Below, piece after piece: positions 58,116-64,000 of a stretch of DNA of 64,000 nucleotides. The stretch spans positions 321,069,595 to 321,133,594 of the forward strand of contig JASDDO010000001.1 of the NCBI GenBank assembly GCA_030015575.1, in the 5' to 3' direction. Both the position numbers and the translations under genes were made by a program. Every line of letters starts with the position of its first letter. Position 1 is the first letter of the stretch. This stretch comes from Agapanthus africanus. Lineage: Eukaryota > Streptophyta > Magnoliopsida > Asparagales > Amaryllidaceae. A model generated the notes under the pieces. It was not told the origin of the DNA. It saw only the letters and a list, made by a program, of their open reading frames with translations, and ran no database searches.

Positions 58116-58631
58116 CTAGAAGCTAGTAAGCTCATTATATTCAATGATGCAATCCTCTCGATCCCCGTCTATGAGAAAACCGTAGTATCTCTCGGGCGGA
58201 TGAGACTGCCTACTACTCCTGCGGAGTGGCGCTGGGATGTCCGGTTCTCCTGAATCTTCTGGTTCTACCAAGCTTTCAGTAATAGCTTGTGGTTCTGGAA
58301 TATCTTCCAGTTCTATTGCTCTCCCACTTGTTTCTTTTTCTAAAAACTGATGTTCCAGAAAGTGGGCATGACGAGAAACAAAAACCTTTTGTTCCTCTGC
58401 GTAATAGAAAAGATACCCCCTGGTGTTCTTTGGGTATCCCACAAACTTACACAGTACTGAGCGTGCCTCGAGTTTGTCCGCATGCTGCTTTTTAACAAAA
58501 GCTGGACATCCCCATATCTTCAGATATTAAAGATAGGATTTCTTCCCACACTACATCTGATATGGTGTGGTAAGCACAGTCTTGGTAGGAACCTTGTTCA
58601 AAAGATATGCAGCTGATTCTAGTACATAACC
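58116..58631 (-). pseudogene. C3 integrase C terminus and linker
   Basis: Continues the main frame through stops: TAG right after Q-S-F (Trp in C1 and C2), TAG in place of Trp after Y-Q-M, and TAA before Y-L-K-I-W-G. It then reads F-V-K-K-Q, F-V-G-Y-P-K-N and E-D-I-P-E-P-Q-A-I-T, and reaches P-P-E-R-Y-Y-G-F before the RT. Otherwise collinear with C1 and C2. Confidence 0.85.
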
Positions 58632-60312
58632 CTAGAAAGATTGCGGTAACTCAGCCTTACTTATCATGGAACGAACCATATCCAATAGAGTTCGATTCCG
58701 CCTTTCCGATACACTGTTGTGTTGTGGTGTGTATGGAGGAGTAAGCTGAGAGAGAATTCCATTCTCTTTTAAGTAGCCCAGAAACTCGGCACTCAAGTAT
58801 TCACCACCTCGATCAGATCTCAGTGTCTTGATATTTTTGCATGTTTGTTTTTCAACTTCATTCTTGTATTCCCGAAATTTCTCAAAGGCCTCGGATTTAT
58901 GCTTCATCAGGAAGACATGTCCATACCTAGAGAAATCATCCGTAAAAGTAATGAAGTATGAATAACCACTTCGCGCATGTGTAGACATTGGACCACACAC
59001 GTCACTGTGTATGAGTCCCAAGAGCTCGCTCGCTCTTACTCCGTGTCCAGTGAACGGAGTCTTTGTCATTTTTCCCATGAGACAAGATTCACAAGTAGCA
59101 CAAGACAGATACTCGAACGGATTCAAGTATCCCTTTTTATGTAACTTTGTTAACCGTGTCTCATTAATGTGACCCAGTCTACAATGCCATAAGAAAGCTT
59201 GATTTAATTCCGGAGACTTTCTTTTAAGTGTGTTCTGAACACTAAAAACCTGAGCTTGATTCAATACATATATTCCATTTTCTAATGTACCTGACCCAAT
59301 CAGAACTTGATTTAGGTGGATGTAGACCACATCGCTTACAAAAGTAAAATCATATCCTTCCTTAGAAAGTAAGGATACAGATATGATATTACAAGCCAGA
59401 CTAGGTACATACAAACAGTTACGTAGAATCAATATTTTCCCACTTGTCAATCCAAGGTGATATTCTCCTACGGATTCAGCGTCCACGCTCATTCCGTTAG
59501 CAACCCTGAGAGTCATATCACCTAACCTGATAACTCTACGGTTTCTCAAAGCCTGTAATGAATTACAGATGTGAGATCCTGATCTGGTATCTAGTACCCA
59601 GGAAGTAGAGTTAATTGACATACAGTTTTCTATTACAAACACACCCGAAGCCGAAGCCACAACATGCTTCGAATACTGGCTATTGGCTTTCAAAGCCCCG
59701 CAATCCTTTTGCCAATGTCCTTTCCCGTAACAATAGGAACGTCCCTCCTTCACTACATCTAGTCCCAAAACTTTTGCCCTTCCCTTTCCTTCTACTTCCC
59801 TGGTTTCCTTCAGGGCATAAGTAGAGGGTAGAGACTGTAGAATCAAGTCAGTATTTGACCCGTTCTTCAACATGGTCTTTAGGTCCGTGAGCTCATCAAA
59901 ATAGCCAGTCTCTGTAAGGACGTTGTCCCCTACAGATGACCCGACAGCCAACCTTGCTTGAAGCAATTCGTTCGAGATCTCATATCTTGCGATACGAGAT
60001 TGCTCTCCATATAAATCTTTGTTATGGAGGAACACAGAAACTAAGTCCATCTTCTCGTGTTGCCTCTGGTATGCACCATCAACTGAGGCCAACACGAGGC
60101 ACTTGGCATTCGCACAGTCTTTTTCCGATGTCTTACGGATATCAATATCCGTGACAGGGGAAACTGGTCCTGAGACGGCAGGGGTTTGATTAGTTAAGAT
60201 GTGTCCCAGCTTGTCATGGGTAATTGACATCTGGACAGACCTTTGCCAGTCATAACAGTCAGATTCAGTCATTATATTATCTAGATGTAACCTATGTCTG
60301 GTCACTGGGTTG
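58632..60312 (-). pseudogene. C3 Gag, protease and integrase core
   Basis: Open from the AG signal at 60313-60314 through the ATG at 60272 (MTESDCYDW) to 58632. Gag shows K-D-C-A-N-A-K-C-L and G-E-Q-S-R-I-A-R-Y-E; it is shorter than C2 because part of the middle is deleted after L-Q-S-L-P-S. The knuckle has Arg for its first Cys (R-S-Y-C-Y-G-K-G-H-W-Q-K-D-C). The protease has L-D-T-R-S-G-S-H with Arg for the triad Gly. The integrase zinc site H-C-R-L-G-H-I-N / C-E-S-C-L and the core S-D-R-G-G-E-Y and H-N-S-V-S-E-R-R-N look whole. Confidence 0.92.
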
Positions 60313-62365
60313 CTGCATTTAAGAGAGAGAGAGAAGAAAACACTTAGCATGATGCTCTTGCAAGTTTAGATTGGTTTTTAGTTTATCTAAACAGGATGGC
60401 TCCCACTGTTTCTTGAATCCTTCCTCAAACCATAAAAGAAGAATTAGTCAGGATTAATCTCAATATACAATACTTGCTTAACCGTTCATCCAGGCTAGTA
60501 TCGGTACTTCGAGGGAGGTTTTACGACGCTTTCGCGAAGTTCCTTAATTAAATAACCTCTTTTCCCTAGAGGCGTAGCCCCGCTAACACTGTTCTAGACG
60601 CCTACTTGGTTTATAGCATTGATCATTAAGTGAAGAGTTTCCCGAGGAGTAGCGGATACTCACAGTAGGATCGGGATCCAAATGTCATTGTGAGATAATG
60701 CTGAAGGAATCCTACCAACATTATCAAACTCCAAATGGTATGCTGCACTAGCAAGTTTCAATTTCCTTAGAAACTCCCGATGTGGATTTTTGCCCCATGC
60801 TCTTATGACCTTGATGAAGGCCAGCATATCATAAGTCACATGTCAAGTTCTACCCGTCATTGTCCAGGTTAATTTGAACCCACCCGTACATACCCTTGAA
60901 GAAGGCCAAAATAGTAGTACGACTGTCCCAAACCAACGCATCTATTTATACTACAGATAAATATTCAGTAGCTACCAATCACTATGCCTTGGCAAAGGTC
61001 AAAATATATAGCTTGAATACTATTGAACATTTAACTGAAATGACGGAGGGCTACGAATGGTTTTGGCGAAACCGTGAACGTAATGAACTTGATATAATCG
61101 AAGGAACCTTGATAGCTTTTAAAAGGAGTGGTTTAAGCTCCGCGTTTTTAAAAGTTTTTCTGTTTTGAAAAAATCGAGTGGTTTTGAAATTGTTCCAACG
61201 ATCCAGCTTTGGTTTGTTTTCTTTGCATTAATATAATGCGTCCCATCAATTAATCCTACCATTGTAGAAAACAACGAAAATATGACGTACGCTTATGCCA
61301 TCCGCATTCGCCACTGCGCCCCGTCATCACCCATTAGGTTACTTAACTAACGACAGAGCGAGGGCTGGACTAGCGCGGATGCAAAACATAAGCAACGCCT
61401 ACTAGATATCATATATAGATATAAACATTCGCCAGATGCAATGATAGCCATTCCAGATCACAGATGAACACGTTGGATATACTAGGAATCCACGCTTCGT
61501 TTGAGCCTGCAACGAAAGACGGATTACACGATCGCGATGAATAGCCAAACCCCACCCTAGACCCCTACGGGTGCGGCAAACTACCTGCCAAATACCCGAA
61601 GTGAAGCAACCTCCCTCAACAACGTGATAGGCCACTCGCCACTTCAAAGTACCCGGTAGTTTGTGCACCCCACCTTGGGTCTATCCTAGGAGCAAAAACA
61701 GTAAAAGAAATAATATACAATGGCGGCTACAATCTCAACCCGGATGTGCGGCCATAAATAATATTACATCATATTACAAATATTACATTGAATGAAAAAT
61801 GAAAACTCTCATTTCACACCCCCGACTATTCATCACGACAATCCAACAAGTTCATATACACAATCCAACATCACAGATCACAGATATGTATAACCCCCAC
61901 TAATCGACTTATAGCGATTAGTAAACGTTCAGTACATATATCACATCACAGAAGATCCGATTAGCTAAAATACTTAGAATTTCGATCGATAACTTGATTT
62001 GAAACTACCCCAAGAACATCACAGTACTCAACAAAATCTGGGCAGAAACAAAATATCAGAGAAATCACAAAACACCAATCTGGACATACTGCAGGAAAAA
62101 CGAGTTGACTCCGAGTCGACTCGGCTGCGGATCCGCGGCGAAACGCATAGTTTCGCTGCGCTTCCGCGGCAGTCTGACCGAGTCACGAGCTCATTTTTCT
62201 TGGGTGTCCCTGAAAAAGCCTGCACGTATTTTTAAGGTCCCTGGAAAAAATTTTGGACCAGTTTTTAAAAACGACAGAAAACGTGCATTTTTGACGTATT
62301 TTTGCGATTTCTCCGACGATCGAATTTCTAACACTTTGCTAACAAGTTAGTAATGGTTTAGCGAG
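60313..62365 (-). promoter_or_regulatory. C3 untranslated leader with conserved hairpins
   Basis: Runs in element sense from the primer site to a CT-rich tract and ATGCAG (AG at 60313-60314). Self-complementary segments are at 62111-62124 (CCGAGTCGACTCGG) and 62138-62156 (GCGAAAC/GTTTCGC). The CGTTAG/CTAATG hairpin is near 61332-61352, kept by a G-U pair. The repeated hairpins are near 60983-61016, at 60885-60921 (CGTAC/GTACG) and at 60802-60835 (CTTATGA/TCATAAG). No gene is seen here. Confidence 0.65.
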
Positions 62366-62377
62366 TCTCTGATACCA
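62366..62377 (-). other. C3 primer binding site
   Basis: The minus strand reads TGGTATCAGAGA, one base from the 5' LTR. As in E, it differs from the canonical site at the last base shown. Confidence 0.85.
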
Positions 62378-62378
62378 C

Positions 62379-64000
62379 TGTAAGTCTATGTTACCCATCC
62401 CGGTACTTATGGGGAGGAGGAAAAGGTAAAAAAACAAATTTTTATCACAAGGTAACATAGACTAACTTGAGGATCTTTGCTAAACCATTTCTAGCAAACA
62501 ACTAGAGGTTATATCTACTATGCTTAGGAGACTATACCTCACGAAAACGGTCCATCGATTCTTCACTCCGTTGCCCTCCTTAACCATGCAAGCTCCGATG
62601 ATCGATCCGGAACTTGGTCACCTCCGCGGCCTCCTAGAGTCGAAGACGATCCACCCGAGAGTCTATAGTCTGAGCTCCACCTCAAGCCGAGGTAACTAGA
62701 GCAACAAGTATGCTAAGCTTGATGTCCTAGGTGATGTAGAAGAGGAAGATGGATTTGTTTGTCTATTTAGAATCTAATTTGCTCAACACATGAGACTATT
62801 AGGAAATGCTAGTGAGGAAGAAGAAGATACAACCATGGGAGCTCTCTTTTGAAGAGAGAGAATGAGAAGAAGATAATGATTCATGAGAAAAATAATTACC
62901 ATTCTTTTGTCATGATAAAGTGTGATGGTTACCATTGATTTGACCATTATCATGTCAAATTAAATCCAAGCCAAAAGAAGAGTCTAAAGCTCACAAGAAA
63001 TATCAAAGTCAACAATGGTCAACTAGGTCAAATGGTCAAATGGTCAAAGCAATTAGCCATAACGCAATTATCATTAAAAAGATTAGTAAATATTTTCCTC
63101 ACCTCATAATGGTTTTGACCGAATCAATGGTCAAAACCCTAATGAGGCAACTCCTTCTTCGATCCTCACAACCGTGCATACACACCCGCATCCGCATTCT
63201 GTAGAATGCGAATGCACAAAAGACAAAACTAATCCATCTATACAATACTAGGATCCGGCTTAAACCAAAACCCACTAGTATTGTCTGCCCGAACATCATA
63301 CGCGTACAAGTGCACGTAAGTGATCGTAGACCTGCCGTAAAACTATACGGCCTCTACACCTTTTGCCCAGTGCAGGGAAACTCTCTGTGTGGGACTCTAA
63401 AGACTCGACACTACGCTGGCAGTGGGTTTAACCACAGACCGCAAGCGGCACTAGCTGTACGTAACGGTCCCCAGGTAGATGTCAATAAGAAGGCCGATGA
63501 GGTAAACCCATCCGAACTCCTACTGATCCTGAATGTGACAATCTCCGTACAGTCCGGTCTGTTCGTCTATGAGTATCGCATGTCGGGCCTAGGGGGCGGT
63601 AAACGTCTGACCCCTAATAGCGGTACAAGTCTTGCCGGAGTGTAGCCCAGAACACCCTGAGAAACTACTAGAAACACCACCAGTAAATCTCGCTTGCCCT
63701 GGCCAGGGACTTTGTGTAATGGCTCTCCTAGACACAGCGCGATATCAACCCTCAATTCCGGGAGAGACGAATCCTATCTAACCGCTATCGCCTCCAAGTG
63801 CTTCGGGACTGCACCCAACTACTACCTGTTTACACGACTCCTTTGAGCCGTTGTAGGGTAGTAATCAATGTACAGTGGGAACACACTCGATGCGAAATAG
63901 CAGTGTCAAGTCGACGGACTAAGCTGTACTCCAGTCACCTGGGAACTGTTATCTGACGATAGGTATAGTACCAACCAACAGTTCCCGATGAGTCATGTCC
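62379..64000 (-). repeat. C3 5' LTR (truncated by window end)
   Basis: TGTAAGTCTATGTTACCC, collinear with 54481-56100. The rest of the LTR, the far target duplication (expected TGTAT) and the remainder of C2 lie outside. Confidence 0.9.
62538..62587 (-). CDS. Candidate leader exon of C3 (5' LTR)
   Basis: Minus-strand ATG at 62587, 16 codons (MVKEGNGVKNRWTVFV) and two spare bases AG, then GTATAG at 62537. Exon 2 begins at 60312 with one base completing a codon, and then runs open and in frame into the Gag ATG at 60272. Joining the two would give Gag a basic N-terminal extension. The phase match (2 + 1) differs from that of F1 LTRs (0 + 0) but is right for this element. Confidence 0.4.

Larger units (their letters stand above)
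54481..64000 (-). mobile_element. C3: Ty1/copia element inside the C2 3' LTR (runs off the window)
   Basis: A minus-strand copia element with its 3' LTR at 54481-56543, polypurine tract, pol and gag in nearly one continuous frame, leader, primer site, and the first 1622 bases of the 5' LTR. The LTRs show scattered differences, more than N but still closely alike. The polyprotein has about five nonsense codons and one late frameshift, and changes in key residues of protease, RT and zinc knuckle, so it is inactive. Confidence 0.92.

Noticed and set aside
1..64000. Integrated pararetrovirus or other viral insertion
   Set aside because: Every reverse transcriptase here is linked to integrase in copia or gypsy order with LTRs and target duplications; no movement or coat protein signature is seen.
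1..64000. tRNA genes suggested by GGTATCAGAGCC strings
   Set aside because: These are primer binding sites beside LTR ends; no cloverleaf surrounds them.

Overview
The window looks like a repeat-dense block of a flowering-plant nuclear genome. It consists of nested LTR retrotransposons, and I see no host gene, tRNA, rRNA or CRISPR array. Plant origin is inferred from three things: Ty1/copia elements with initiator-methionine tRNA primer sites, a chromodomain Ty3/gypsy element of the Tekay/Del type, and Russian-doll nesting with 5-bp target-site duplications (TSDs). I cannot name the species.

Layout. 1-6900: LTR pieces of two related copia LTR types. F1 LTRs begin TGTTGGATATATG; F2 LTRs are named here from their other end, which reads TGTAAGT or similar on the + strand when the element is reversed. 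One F1 LTR sits inside another. 6901-21162: E, a non-autonomous copia derivative on the minus strand, with a second derivative, P (10427-15362, plus strand), inside it. 21163-21392 and 43295-45777: two pieces of an old copia element, C1 (plus strand), which hosts everything from E onward. 21393-43294: G, a complete but decayed gypsy chromovirus (minus strand) with 3.7-kb LTRs and the TSD ctggc. N (30121-39700, minus strand, TSD aaaac) sits inside G's right-hand LTR; it is a very young non-autonomous copia derivative. 45778 to past the window end: C2 (copia, plus strand), inserted in C1's reverse-transcriptase motif. 54481 to past the end: C3 (copia, minus strand), inserted in C2's second LTR.

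How the parts work together. C1, C2 and C3 descend from autonomous elements encoding Gag, protease, integrase, reverse transcriptase and RNase H, and all are now broken. E, N and P keep LTRs and the tail of pol but have lost gag and most of pol. E and N also keep the primer site and a long leader. N's two LTRs differ by only about six substitutions and one indel in 2.09 kb, so it moved recently and must have used proteins supplied in trans.

Most interesting signal. The copia leaders (2.2-2.8 kb between primer site and gag) share a string of hairpins whose arms change in a compensatory way between elements. Just before gag, every copy has a polypyrimidine-AG signal like a 3' splice site. Near the 3' end of the LTRs there is a short open frame ending at a GT signal. 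Its phase matches the gag phase within each LTR type: phase 0 for F1 LTRs with C2, and two spare bases for F2 LTRs with C3. This suggests an LTR-encoded first exon spliced to gag. Splicing would remove the primer site and the hairpins, separating messenger RNA from genomic RNA. This is an inference from sequence read by eye, with no RNA evidence.
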